64,000 nt of DNA from positions 177,811-241,810 of the forward strand of contig NZ_JACOPQ010000007.1 in NCBI RefSeq assembly GCF_014287675.1. The letters are read 5' to 3'. The notes under the pieces are model-generated. The model saw only the letters and a program-made list of their open reading frames with translations. It was not told where the DNA came from and did not search any database. The position numbers and the translations under genes were made by a program. Every line of letters starts with the position of its first letter. Within the stretch, counting starts at the first letter, position 1. Shown here piece by piece: positions 25,799-34,755 of the stretch. The DNA comes from Lawsonibacter faecis. Its GTDB lineage: Bacteria > Bacillota > Clostridia > Oscillospirales > Oscillospiraceae.

Positions 25799-27261
25799 AT
25801 TTCAACTCCGGCGCGTTTCTGATCTTTTTACCCGTGGTGGTTCTGGTCTACTGGTTTCTCCCCGCCCGGTTCCGATGGGTGTGGCTGCTGTCGGCCTCGT
25901 ACTTCTTCTATATGTACTGGAATCCCGCCCTGGTCGTGCTGCTCCTGCTCACCACGGCGGTCTCCTACGGCTCCGCCCTGGCCATGATGCGGTGGCCCCG
26001 CCTCAAGCGGGCCCTGCTGGTGCTGACGCTGCTGGTGTGCCTGGGCGTCCTTATCTATTTTAAGTACGCAAATTTCCTGCTGCAGAGCGTTTTGCACGTA
26101 GTGAACGGCGCTGCCGGAGGCGAATGGAGCTTTACCATTGACGTGCTGCTCCCGGTGGGGATCTCCTTTTACACCTTCCAGACCCTCTCCTACGTCATCG
26201 ACGTCTACCGGGGGGACTTTCCGGCGGAGCGGCACTTCGGCTACTACGCACTCTTTGTGGTGTTCTTTCCACAGCTTGTGGCGGGCCCCATCGAGAATCC
26301 CCGGAACCTGCTGCCCCAGCTCCGCAGGGAGGGTCGTTGGGACCGGGAGGACTTCAGGGCGGGAGGGCGGCTCCTCCTCTGCGGCTTTTTCCGCAAATGT
26401 GTGGTGGCGGATACCTGCGGCGTCTTCGTAAATAGGGTCTTTGCATCTCCGGAGGCAGCCAACGGCCTCGCCATCCTCTGTGCCGGCGCCCTCTTCTGCC
26501 TGCAGATGTACAACGACTTTGCCGGATACTCGGAGATCGCCGCCGGGTCGGCCAGGCTCATGGGCATCCGGCTTACCCGGAATTTTGACCGGCCCTACTT
26601 ATCCCAGAGCTATACCGAGTTTTTCCGCCGCTGGCACATCAGTCTGAATCAGTGGTTTACCCAGTACGTCTATATCCCTCTGGGCGGCAGCCGGAAAGGG
26701 CTGGGCAGGAAACTGCTCAACACGGTCATCGTCTTCAGCCTGTGCGGGCTGTGGCATGGGGCGAAGTGGACGTACCTCCTCTGGGGGCTGTACGCGGCGT
26801 TTTGGGTCTGCCTGGAGAGCCTGCTGAAGCGCCCCGCCCGGCGCATGGCGGAGCACCGGAACATCGACCTGGCGGATCCCGTGGTGAAGCTGGTCCGCCG
26901 GATGGGCGCCTTTGCGGTCTTTATTCCTGCGGCCCTGCTCTTCCGGGCGGACGGCGTGGGGCAGGCGGGCGTCCTCCTCGGCCGGCTCTTTACCGCGTGG
27001 AGCTTTACAGGCGGGCAGATCGCCGACTGCTTCGCCCTCCTGCAGATGGGGGGGCTGGAGCTAGTCTTCCTGGCGCTGTGCATTGTCACGATGAGCCGCC
27101 TCAGCCTGTGGGGGCAGTATGACCTGCCCCGCGCCCCGTCCCCCGACGCCTCGGCCCGGCGGACCGCCGCCGCGGCCTGCCTGGTCACGGCGGTCGCCCT
27201 GTGCTGGCTCTCCCTGCTGGCGACCCAGGACGCGGCGGGCTTTGCGTACTTTCAATTTTAG
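25795..27261 (+). CDS. MBOAT-family membrane acyltransferase (DltB/AlgI-like)
   Basis: A 488-aa polytopic protein beginning MNFNSGAFLIFLPVVVLVYW, the usual AlgI/DltB start. Diagnostic motifs are YVIDVYRGDFPAERHFGYYA, the Arg-Trp-His motif RRWHISLNQWFTQYVYIPLG and the catalytic His (about 320) in CGLWHGAKWTYLLWGLY. It moves an activated acyl group across or onto the outer membrane face. Downstream SGNH-like proteins would place it on the final acceptor, as AlgI works with AlgJ/AlgX and DltB with DltD. Confidence 0.93.
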   Translation: MNFNSGAFLIFLPVVVLVYWFLPARFRWVWLLSASYFFYMYWNPALVVLLLLTTAVSYGSALAMMRWPRLKRALLVLTLLVCLGVLIYFKYANFLLQSVLHVVNGAAGGEWSFTIDVLLPVGISFYTFQTLSYVIDVYRGDFPAERHFGYYALFVVFFPQLVAGPIENPRNLLPQLRREGRWDREDFRAGGRLLLCGFFRKCVVADTCGVFVNRVFASPEAANGLAILCAGALFCLQMYNDFAGYSEIAAGSARLMGIRLTRNFDRPYLSQSYTEFFRRWHISLNQWFTQYVYIPLGGSRKGLGRKLLNTVIVFSLCGLWHGAKWTYLLWGLYAAFWVCLESLLKRPARRMAEHRNIDLADPVVKLVRRMGAFAVFIPAALLFRADGVGQAGVLLGRLFTAWSFTGGQIADCFALLQMGGLELVFLALCIVTMSRLSLWGQYDLPRAPSPDASARRTAAAACLVTAVALCWLSLLATQDAAGFAYFQF

Positions 27262-27277
27262 AGGGGAGGGTACCGCT

Positions 27278-29029
27278 ATGGGGCGGACCGTCGTTTTTCT
27301 GCTCTCGCTTCTCTGCCTCCTGCCGCTGGCGGGCTGCAGCGAGGTGGCGCCCCGGACCGACATCCAGGTCTGTATCCAGCCGCCGGAGGAGGTCACGGTG
27401 GAGAACAACGGCATTTTTATCTCACCGGGGGAGGACGCGGTGTTTTATCTGGAAATGGCCTCTGGCTGCTCGGTGTCCGGCGTGGACTACCCCGGCGGTT
27501 ACCGCACCGCCCGCAGGGGAGGGAAGGTGGAGCTGACGCTGGAGCAGGTCCGCTATCCCACGCGGGTAACGCTGGAGGTGACCAGACGATATGCCTCCGT
27601 TACCTATCTGCCCAACGGGGGGACGGGGGAGGAGAGCACGGTCACCTACGACCTCACCAACCACGCCCGGCCCAATACCGATACCGGTGTGGACCTGTTT
27701 TCCCGGGAGGGCTATACGCTGACCGGATGGAACACGGCGGCGGACGGCTCCGGAGAGCGGGTCGGCCTGGGAAGCCGTATTACGCCCGCCCCCGGCGGGG
27801 TGACGCTGTATGCCCAGTGGGAACGGTGGACGGAGGAGGCGTCGTTCGCGTGGACCGTCGTGGAGGACGGCGCGGTCATCACCGGGTACCGGGGAGCGGA
27901 TGAGCACCTGATCGTCCCGGCCCAAATCGGCGGTCAGGCCGTGGTGGGAATCACGGCCGGGGCCTTTGAGGACTGCGCCGCCGGCAGGGTGGTGTTTCCC
28001 AACACCCTGAGGTGGGTGGAGGACGGCGCCTTCCGGCGCTGCAGGGCGAGCACTTTGGTCCTGTTTGACAACATTGAGCGCATCGGTGACGACGCGTTTA
28101 CAGACGGCGCCCTGAGGACCCTCTTTATCAACGCCGTTGAGGCCCCCTACGGTTACGGCTACCGCAAGGAGAGCTGCTACGCCGACAAGGTGGATCTGCT
28201 CATCCTCACCCAGGGGGAGAGGCGGCTGATAGGCTACGGCGGCTGCGCCATGTGGTACAACCTGGACGGCGCCATGATGGCGGCCGCGTTCCCGGCCTAT
28301 ACCCTCATCAACCTGGGGCTGAACGGGACGGTGAATTCCGCCGTCCAGATGCAGATTATGGGCGCCTTTCTCGGCGAAGGCGACGTCCTTTTCCATACGC
28401 CGGAGCTCTCCAGCAAGTACCAATTGCTCGGCGCCACAGAGATGGGGGACAACGACGTGCGCCTCTGGTGCGGCCTGGAAAATAACTACGATCTCTTTGC
28501 CCTGGTGGACCTGGGAAGCGTGTCCGGCGTCCTGGACAGCCTCTGCCACTACCTCTCCGTCAAGGACGGGCGCAGCAGCTATTATGCCGTCTATCAGGAC
28601 GGCAACAGGCGCACGTACCTGGACCGCTTCGGATGTGCCTCCTTCTACCGGGGCGTCTCCCAGGAGAAGCTCTCCGACAGCGTCTATCTGGACCCGGCGT
28701 ACCTTACGGAGGCGGGGATGGGGCGGCTCGAAGCGTATTACGACTGGTATGCCTCCTTGGGCGTGGCGGTCTTTGTCTCGTATCCCTGCGTCAACCTGGA
28801 CGCCGTGCCGGAGGGGCAGCGGGGCAACGCCGCACTGATGGACGAGCGGTTCCGGGAGTTTATCGGCGGCATGGACAGCGCCGCGCTGGTCTCCTCGCTG
28901 GAGGACTATCTCTATGAAAACGCCGACTTCTACGACACCAATTACCATCTTCTCACCGATCCGGCCATTCAAAACACGGCCAAATGGATCTTTGACCTGC
29001 AACCGTATCTGGGGGAGAAGGCCGCATGA
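27278..29029 (+). CDS. LRR-containing lipoprotein with SGNH-like domain, Cys at nucleophile site
   Basis: A 583-aa lipoprotein (ATG at 27278 after GAGGGGAGGG; lipobox LPLAGC, Cys20). A beta-sandwich stretch leads to an InlB-type repeat (VTYLPNGGTGEESTVTYDL to GVTLYAQW, about 108-188). BspA-type leucine-rich repeats follow (about 195-285: GAFEDCAAGRVVFPNTLRW). The C-terminal half has the SGNH layout: block I at GYGGCAMWYNLDG, where Cys323 takes the usual Ser place, and a final DTNYH with Asp553 and His557. It is coupled to the next gene (ATGA). Likely handles or recognises the acyl acceptor on the surface; may be a non-catalytic partner. Confidence 0.75.
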   Translation: MGRTVVFLLSLLCLLPLAGCSEVAPRTDIQVCIQPPEEVTVENNGIFISPGEDAVFYLEMASGCSVSGVDYPGGYRTARRGGKVELTLEQVRYPTRVTLEVTRRYASVTYLPNGGTGEESTVTYDLTNHARPNTDTGVDLFSREGYTLTGWNTAADGSGERVGLGSRITPAPGGVTLYAQWERWTEEASFAWTVVEDGAVITGYRGADEHLIVPAQIGGQAVVGITAGAFEDCAAGRVVFPNTLRWVEDGAFRRCRASTLVLFDNIERIGDDAFTDGALRTLFINAVEAPYGYGYRKESCYADKVDLLILTQGERRLIGYGGCAMWYNLDGAMMAAAFPAYTLINLGLNGTVNSAVQMQIMGAFLGEGDVLFHTPELSSKYQLLGATEMGDNDVRLWCGLENNYDLFALVDLGSVSGVLDSLCHYLSVKDGRSSYYAVYQDGNRRTYLDRFGCASFYRGVSQEKLSDSVYLDPAYLTEAGMGRLEAYYDWYASLGVAVFVSYPCVNLDAVPEGQRGNAALMDERFREFIGGMDSAALVSSLEDYLYENADFYDTNYHLLTDPAIQNTAKWIFDLQPYLGEKAA

Positions 29030-30489
29030 AAGATAAGCTGAAATGGCCGGCGGTCCTGCTCCTGCTGCTATGCATCCTGCCTGGAATCCTGCTGGGCGCA
29101 GGGGCCGCCATGCCATCCTGCTACAGCGAGAGCTACTACGCACAGCTCGCCCCCATGTACCGCCGACTCCGGGAGACGGAAGGGAAAAGGCTGGTTGTGG
29201 TGGGCGGCAGCAATGTGGCGTTCGGCCTGGATACTGCGCTGATGGAGACGCTCATGGCGGACCGTGGTTATGACTACAAAGTCTGTTCCTTCGGACTCTA
29301 CGGCGCGGTGGGAGTCAGCGCCATGCTGGAGCTGTCCGGAGATAACCTGCATGAGGGCGACATTGTGATTTTGGCCCTTGAGCCGGTGGACGAGGTCCTG
29401 TCCTCCTATTTCGGCGCCAGTGCATTCTGGAAATGCGCCGAGGACGCCCCGGAATTGCTGCTGGAGCTGAACGGCACCCAGCAGTCAGCGGTGCTGGGCG
29501 GCTATCTTGCCTATCTGCAGGAGCGCTGGAGCATCTGTGAGAGCGGCGTATCCCCCTCCACAGAGGGGGTATACGCCAGGGCCTCCTTCGACAGGGAATG
29601 CAACATGGTCTACCCACGGGAGGGAAACGCCCTGGCGCTGGGGTTCGACCCCACAACTCCGGTGGACCTGGCGGGCCTGACCGTTGACGGCGACTTTGCC
29701 GGGGAGGTGGCGGCATACTGCGCCCGCGCCAGAGCGCGGGGAGCGGAAGTCTACCTGAGTTTCAGCCCGGTAAACCGCTCCGCGCTGACGGACGGTTCTC
29801 AGGAGGCGGTGGAGTGTTTCTTTCAAACCTTCAACACCGCGTTTCCATGTCAGATTATCAGCGATCCCAACGATTATATTCTGGACAGCGGCTGGTTTTA
29901 CGACAATAATTTTCACCTGAACTCCGCCGGGGCGGTTCTGCGGACCTGCCGGCTGGCGGAGGATGTGCTGTCCCGGCTGGGGTGCTATGAGGCGGTTGAC
30001 TATCCTCTGCCCGAAATGCCGGCATCCATTGCCCGGCAGCCGGAGGCGGAAGCGGAAGAGAATATGGACTTGTTTTTGCTTGCGCCTGTAGTGGGGGATA
30101 ATGGGGAGACGCTGGGGTACGAGGTTAGCGGACTCACCGCCCAGGGGCTCGCTCAGAGCCGGCTAACCCTCCCCGGTTCGTACCGGGGGAAGAGCGTGGT
30201 GAGTCTGGCCGCAGGCGCCCTGGAGGGCGCGGACGAGCTGGTGGAACTGACGCTGCCGGAGAATATCGAGTATCTTCCGGACGGCGTGTTTTCCGACTGT
30301 ACCCGGCTGGAGCGCTTGGTTTTGCGCCACGAGTCAAAGGTATGCGCCGTAACGGAACACACCTTTGAAAAGGCGGAGCAGGTCAAGATTTACGTCTCCC
30401 GGGCGGCCTATGCCCTCTACCGGGACGGACAGGGCTGTGAAGACAACCCCTGGTCAGCGTACCTGGACCGGGTCTATACCTTTGATTAA
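29026..30489 (+). CDS. Exported SGNH-like acyl-transfer protein with LRR tail (DltD/AlgJ-like)
   Basis: A 487-aa protein with an N-terminal signal anchor (WPAVLLLLLCILPGILLGAG). SGNH block I is VVVGGSNVAFGLDT with Ser62, followed by FGLYGAVGVSAML; the last block is YDNNFHLNSAG with Asp293 and His297. A C-terminal leucine-rich BspA-like module (LVELTLPENIEYLPDGVFSD) follows. All the catalytic-triad residues are in place, unlike its neighbour. It is last in the operon and probably catalyses acyl transfer to, or removal from, a surface polymer. Confidence 0.8.
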   Translation: MKDKLKWPAVLLLLLCILPGILLGAGAAMPSCYSESYYAQLAPMYRRLRETEGKRLVVVGGSNVAFGLDTALMETLMADRGYDYKVCSFGLYGAVGVSAMLELSGDNLHEGDIVILALEPVDEVLSSYFGASAFWKCAEDAPELLLELNGTQQSAVLGGYLAYLQERWSICESGVSPSTEGVYARASFDRECNMVYPREGNALALGFDPTTPVDLAGLTVDGDFAGEVAAYCARARARGAEVYLSFSPVNRSALTDGSQEAVECFFQTFNTAFPCQIISDPNDYILDSGWFYDNNFHLNSAGAVLRTCRLAEDVLSRLGCYEAVDYPLPEMPASIARQPEAEAEENMDLFLLAPVVGDNGETLGYEVSGLTAQGLAQSRLTLPGSYRGKSVVSLAAGALEGADELVELTLPENIEYLPDGVFSDCTRLERLVLRHESKVCAVTEHTFEKAEQVKIYVSRAAYALYRDGQGCEDNPWSAYLDRVYTFD

Positions 30490-30569
30490 GGTCAGCGCGA
30501 AAGAGGACGGATTATTTGACTCGAAAGCATTGGAAAACAGCACATTGGTACCCTTAATCAAGCTGACAA

Positions 30570-30607
30570 GGGCGCGGTCTCCGGTTCGAGTCTGGATAGC
30601 AACTTAA
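30570..30607 (+). other. tRNA-like 3' half (possible attachment-site relic)
   Basis: A perfect T arm (TCCGG, loop TTCGAGT, CTGGA) is preceded by a sequence resembling the 3' half of tRNA-Val(GAC). No matching 5' acceptor strand or D arm exists upstream, so it is a fragment at best. Such 3' ends are common integration sites. Confidence 0.3.
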
Positions 30608-30705
30608 AAAAGACCTGTAAACTTTGGCTTTGTTTGCATAGGTGTGGGAACACATGGGGCGGAAAGGTATGACCCACAGTAGCCGGCGATGGACTTAACC
30701 AGTTT

Positions 30706-30882
30706 TCAAAGCGCGGGTAACTGAGTCTGCCCGTCAGTGCCAGTCTGTCGAGGCAGATCCAGCGTGCCTGATTCGCCCGGCTTCAACAGCATGCTGGAGG
30801 TCGTGCGGTCAGTGAGCTTGACCCTGCAGCCGGGCGGGAAGTTTTTGCGGAAAAAGGCAAGCCATTTATCGTGGCCGTCATA
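30706..30882 (-). pseudogene. DUF4314 gene relic
   Basis: The minus strand reads WLAFFRKNFPPGCRVKLTD then LKPGESGTLD and stops. This parallels the N-terminus of the DUF4314 protein at 32596-32979 (WLKFLREQLPHGSRIQLRE, VEPGTMGTLD). There is no start codon and the conserved tryptophan strand is lost. Confidence 0.55.
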
Positions 30883-30999
30883 TGTATTCTTTCGTCGCTG
30901 TTCTTTTACTGTCTATGCCTAAGAATAGAGCGGTGTTGATACTGCGGCAAATGGTACAAAAAAGTGGAGACCACATCATTATTTTTGGCCTCCACCTGC

Positions 31000-31165
31000 G
31001 TCCTCTATTCGGCCGTGAGAGTTCGAGCTCTGTTTTGCCCGAAAACGGGGTGAAAATATCTGCTGGAAAAAGTGAGATCTGGGGTGTCAAAAGCCCGGTA
31101 AGGCTGATGCCGACTGAGTTTCTCCAGTCGGCATCTATTTCGGTACACAATGTTGGCAAGGGGAG
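31000..31165 (-). repeat. Mobile-element end repeat, diverged copy
   Basis: About 165 bases align with 35297-35465, including TTCGAG, GTTTTGCCC and the hairpin GATGCCGACTGRG/CAGTCGGCATC (31106-31135). On the minus strand both copies keep an open frame with similar residues (RYFHPVFGQNRARTLT), but there is no ribosome site. Confidence 0.7.
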
Positions 31166-31309
31166 TCAAAAACGAAGCTGGCGGAAAACCCGCCAGGAGC
31201 CGGCGTTCCAGGCATTTTTGCCGACGGCAAAAATCTTGATGCCGGGCCAATTCACTTGGCCTGAGCAGATAAAGAGAGTCGGGCGGAGCCGCCGAAGGCG
31301 GCGAAACCC

Positions 31310-31346
31310 AAAAAGAAGGACACGACTACGTCATGTCCTTCTTTTT
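31310..31346. terminator. Rho-independent terminator beside the recombinase
   Basis: AAAAAGAAGGACA and TGTCCTTCTTTTT form a perfect 13-bp stem with an 11-base loop, with A and T tracts on either side, so it can act in both directions. Confidence 0.85.
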
Positions 31347-31410
31347 GTCTTTGCTTACCAATTTAGATATTTGTTAACAAATCAGATATATTGTTGTAAA
31401 AGCCGTTGTA

Positions 31411-32618
31411 CTACATCGCTTGGTCCATTTCCAGTGCGTTCTTGAATGTAATTTTAATTTTTTCAGAGCTGACGACCTTTACTGCAGCTACAAGCTGGTA
31501 GACCAGCCTATCATTGTATTCGGTCAACTCCGCAGGTATGGAAAGGAAACGTTCACAGATGTGGTCACTCAAATGGGAAATGCTTTCGTCCTTGGTGACT
31601 TTACCTTGCTGTTCCTCCTGTGCCTGGAGGAGATGCTGGCGTTCGGCGCTTAAAAGTTTCGCCTTTTGTTCCAGGGTATCGGAAGCCCCGACCTGCCCCA
31701 TCTGGTAGATGAGACGGTCGAACTCCGTCTCATTGGCTTCAAGTCGGTCCTGGATAACTGACAGGCTGGCCTGTACTCCGTCGGAAGGGATGGCTATGGC
31801 TTCCAGTCCCTCCCGAAGAACTTCGGTCAGATGGGAGCGGTCCTGCATCACCCTGGTCATGGTGGCTAGTAATGCCGCGTGGATCTTTTCCTCGTCAATG
31901 GTGGGGGAACGTTTGCAGTATTTCTTGCCATGGTCCAAGCGGCTGACGCATCTCCACACGATACGCTTCTGTCCATTTGATGTCCAAGTACAGCGGCGGT
32001 AGGCGCTGCCGCACTCACCACAGTAGAGGAGACTGGTTAGAGCAAATTTCCTACTGTACTTACCACGCTCAGTCATGGCCTTGTCGGACACGTTTTTCTT
32101 TGCGGCATGGCGCGCAGCCTCCGCCTGGATGGAATCGTACATCTCACGGGGGATGGCTGCGATATGTCTGTCCTTGACCAAATACATTGGTACATCGCCG
32201 TTTTTCTTCTTTACCTTTTTGGTGAGATAGTCTACCGTATAGGTTTTTTGCAGAAGGACGTCCCCACAGTTCTTTTCATCCGCAAGGATCCTCCTTATGG
32301 CAGGCACAGTCCATGGTTTACCACGGTTCGCTATCTCCTCGCGGTTCAGCCCGTCTCGGATCATTCTGGGGGTGGCCCCAGCAAGATATTCTTTGCAGAT
32401 ACGCTGTAGGATGGGGAGCTCCTCCGGAACGTGTTCAGGCTCCCCGTCACTGCCCTCGCGGTAGGCGTACCAATTTTGATAGCGATACCAAACACTGCCG
32501 TTTTCAAAGGCCCGCCGGTTGCTCACTTGATGTTGGTGGACATACTCTGACTCTCCTGCTGGGCTATGTAAGCGGTCAGTGTGAGCAACTGTTCATCATC
32601 CACGCGAGTATCGATTCC
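31411..32618 (-). pseudogene. Large serine recombinase, 5'-truncated and frameshifted
   Basis: The readable part is 371 codons from 32526: Recombinase domain (ILQRICKEYLAGATPRMIRD), zinc ribbon (LYCGECGSAYRRC with a later CxxxxxxxxxKKYC) and a C-terminal coiled coil. Upstream, in another frame, GIDTRVDDEQLLTLTAYIAQ and QESQSMSTNIK are the end of the resolvase catalytic domain. The frames join if one G is restored at 32523 (AAG TGG). The rest of the catalytic domain with the nucleophile Ser is gone: at about 32618 the sequence changes to the DUF4314 gene. It cannot be active. Confidence 0.9.
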
Positions 32619-32979
32619 TGAGTTCAGCCAAAATGCTGTTCTCGTGCTCCAGGAGCTCCCGGCCGCCCAGCTCCGAGGATTCATCCATGTCTCCCCACTC
32701 ATCGCGCTCAAAGAGGTCGCCGGTCAGCGGCATGTACAGCTTGAGCAGGGAGGGGGCGGGGGGCAGGACGGAGAAGCGGTCCTCGCCCGGAATGAGGCTG
32801 AGGGTGCGTCCGTTGTCCCAGCGGACATGGAGAACGCCCATATCGTCGATGTGATCCAGCGTCCCCATAGTCCCGGGCTCTACCGGACTGTAAGGGTCCT
32901 TCATCTCCCGGAGCTGTATGCGCGATCCATGAGGGAGCTGCTCTCGCAGAAATTTCAGCCACCTGCTGTCCGGGACCAT
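32596..32979 (-). CDS. DUF4314 domain protein, C-terminally cut
   Basis: A 127-aa protein. The DUF4314 core is residues 17-75 (SRIQLREMKDPYSPVEPGTM, HVRWDNGRTLSLIPGED). The tail LLKLYMPLTGDLFERDEWGD is typical of a longer conjugative-element protein, but the frame ends 20 residues on, at the recombinase junction. Function unknown; common in gut conjugative elements. It follows the next gene by one base gap in an operon. Confidence 0.8.
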   Translation of the reverse strand: MVPDSRWLKFLREQLPHGSRIQLREMKDPYSPVEPGTMGTLDHIDDMGVLHVRWDNGRTLSLIPGEDRFSVLPPAPSLLKLYMPLTGDLFERDEWGDMDESSELGGRELLEHENSILAELRNRYSRG

Positions 32980-32980
32980 G

Positions 32981-33796
32981 CTACATCCCCTCCATCTTCA
33001 TTCCCATTGTCGGCGCGGCTGCCTGGTCGTCCAGTACCCGGTGCAGTGTTTGGACTGCCGCGGCGACCATGGGGTCCTGCTTGAAGCTGTCCAAAGCGGT
33101 ATGGTCTGAAAAAAAGCGCTGCACTCCGTCCGTCTGCACCACCAAGTCCACAGTGGCGATGCAGTCCTTGGTCACGCCAAGGCGCTTATCACGGCTGCCG
33201 CTCCCAATGTACTGCTGGATGGCGTACTCCAAGGACCCTGCCGTCAGCCGCTCCTGGGGGGTGTTGATACCTTCGATCACAAACCACTCATACTCATGCG
33301 GTATGCTTGGATCAGCGGCGGCCTGGAGCGCCTGTCTGCCGGCATCCGTCAGGCCGGAGGAAGAGCGGGTAGAGTTCAGCGCCTGCTGGTGCTTGTCGTA
33401 GGCGTAGAGGTATCCGTTGTAGTCGCCCTGTCGGGGGGTGCAGCGCAGGCAGTAGCGGTAACGCTCAGTCTCAATGATGAACCCGAAGACGCCCTCGCCC
33501 AGCCGCCCGTCAGGGTAGGCCGTGCAATAGGCGGCCATGGTGGAGAGGTCCTTCAGGGGACCGCACTCCCGAAGCTCATTGACCACCCGGTCCAGCTCGT
33601 CCTTGAAGACAGGAACATTCAACACGTCGTCATTATGCGGCCACCACGTAGACCAGAACTCCCGGCCTTTATGCCCAAAGTCCATCCGTAGATGGCCGAC
33701 GCAGGCCAGCTCCCGGTCCTCCGACTCATCCATGCTGGAATAAAACAGCTCCGCCTCCTCTTCGGTGGCGGAGCGTGGGATAAGCTTGATATTCAT
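32981..33796 (-). CDS. Conserved conjugative-element protein, function unknown
   Basis: A 271-aa soluble protein. It starts MNIKLIPRSATEEEAELFYS and has the conserved patches ELACVGHLRMDFGHKGREFW and YRYCLRCTPRQGDYNGYLYA, which I associate with accessory regions of gut Firmicutes conjugative elements. No catalytic motif recognised. Its start overlaps the stop of the upstream frameshifted gene by four bases. Confidence 0.75.
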   Translation of the reverse strand: MNIKLIPRSATEEEAELFYSSMDESEDRELACVGHLRMDFGHKGREFWSTWWPHNDDVLNVPVFKDELDRVVNELRECGPLKDLSTMAAYCTAYPDGRLGEGVFGFIIETERYRYCLRCTPRQGDYNGYLYAYDKHQQALNSTRSSSGLTDAGRQALQAAADPSIPHEYEWFVIEGINTPQERLTAGSLEYAIQQYIGSGSRDKRLGVTKDCIATVDLVVQTDGVQRFFSDHTALDSFKQDPMVAAAVQTLHRVLDDQAAAPTMGMKMEGM

Positions 33797-34312
33797 TGGT
33801 AACCTCCCAACTGCGGAGCCCGTTCCCGTTCCGTTTGATGATCCAGGGCTGCATCGATGTTGGCGCAGAGCTGGTCGACCACGGGGGAGCCAACGTCCCA
33901 GAAGCTGGCCGCTTCCTGGATGAGGGATGAGATGCTGTGGAGCTCTTCCGCGGCGTCCGAGCCCATGTTGGGGCTCAGGTCCATGCCATAGCGGTAGAGG
34001 CCGTACAGCGCATCGGCGGTCAGGGCGGCGGAGGTTTGGAGCGGGGCGGTCGCAGTGTCCGTATTTTTCATGCGGCGGTCAAAGGCGGCCAGAAGACCTT
34101 CCCGCACTGCCGGGGGCTCTTCATCCCACAGGCCCCAGTAGCTGGCGATGGAATCGACCAGTTTCCGGAGCGCGGGCGTCCGGGCCTGCCCGCTGGCGCA
34201 GCTCCGCGGCGTACCCGGTGAGTCCTTCGATACACCGGCGGGCCAGAGCCTGGTCATCCTGTGCGCGCTCTTCCGCCATCGCGGCAAATACGTCCAACGA
34301 ATACCAGGGCAT
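33793..34312 (-). pseudogene. Mobile-element gene broken by a frameshift
   Basis: Starting at 34312 the frame reads MPWYSLDVFAAMAEERAQDD to ELRQRAGPDAR. Near 34185, in a G+C run, the sensible sequence moves to another frame, TPALRKLVDSIASYWGLWDE, and runs to the stop at 33793. Both halves are helical, and together make about 172 residues. No family recognised. Two bases separate it from the gene upstream. Confidence 0.65.
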
Positions 34313-34313
34313 C

Positions 34314-34721
34314 TTATGTGTCCTCCTTCGGCTGTGCATCTTGACCGGGCTCGGGGAGAGACCATTCGCGCGCCGCGCTGCGCACGATGTCGATCAGGCC
34401 GGTGATCTCGCCGGAAGGAGATGCACTCACCCGCTGTGGAAGATCCCGGTACCGGCCGCCGGGGCAGGCGGATCTGATCTCGAAGCAGAGCTTGTCCAGC
34501 ACCACCAGGGGACAGTGCAGGTCCAGCTTCGCCAAAAGGGCGGCGCCCATCTCGTCGGTGGCGGTCAGGGCCACCCGAACGCCGGCGGAGCCGGCGGCCT
34601 GGAGCCGCCAAGGCTGGCAGGGGAGGTCCAGCCCATCCAAGAGGCGTGTGATGGGGATGCCGCGATGGGGCAGGTCGAGGGACAAAACGTTCCCGTCGTG
34701 GCTTACGAATGCACGGATCAT
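34314..34721 (-). CDS. Hypothetical mobile-element protein
   Basis: A 135-aa protein from MIRAFVSHDGNVLSLDLPHR (start at 34721; a longer start at 34742 is possible). It has an alpha/beta pattern with GVRVALTATDEMGAALLAKL. No family recognised. Within the minus-strand accessory operon of the element. Confidence 0.6.
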   Translation of the reverse strand: MIRAFVSHDGNVLSLDLPHRGIPITRLLDGLDLPCQPWRLQAAGSAGVRVALTATDEMGAALLAKLDLHCPLVVLDKLCFEIRSACPGGRYRDLPQRVSASPSGEITGLIDIVRSAAREWSLPEPGQDAQPKEDT

Positions 34722-34755
34722 TGCGTGTATTCTCCTTATCAAGATTTTGTTGAGG

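Larger units (their letters stand above)
30490..31410. other. Gene-poor relic region left of the mobile element
   Basis: No intact gene. It contains a tRNA-like 3' fragment (30570-30607), a DUF4314 relic (30706-30882, minus), one copy of the element-end repeat (about 31000-31165) and a strong terminator (31310-31346). It is probably the decayed end of the mobile element. Confidence 0.6.

Noticed and set aside
30890..31000. CRISPR or other short regular repeats in gene-poor regions
   Set aside because: No regularly spaced repeats; only hairpins and diverged element-end copies.
31005..31250. Minus-strand 81-codon frame in the element-end repeat
   Set aside because: A similar frame exists in the 35303-35545 copy, but there is no ribosome site and it runs through a hairpin; more likely non-coding repeat.
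33793..34611. Single 272-codon minus-strand gene
   Set aside because: Its first half is arginine-rich shadow of neighbouring genes; the sensible N-terminus lies in another frame from 34312, so the gene is frameshifted.
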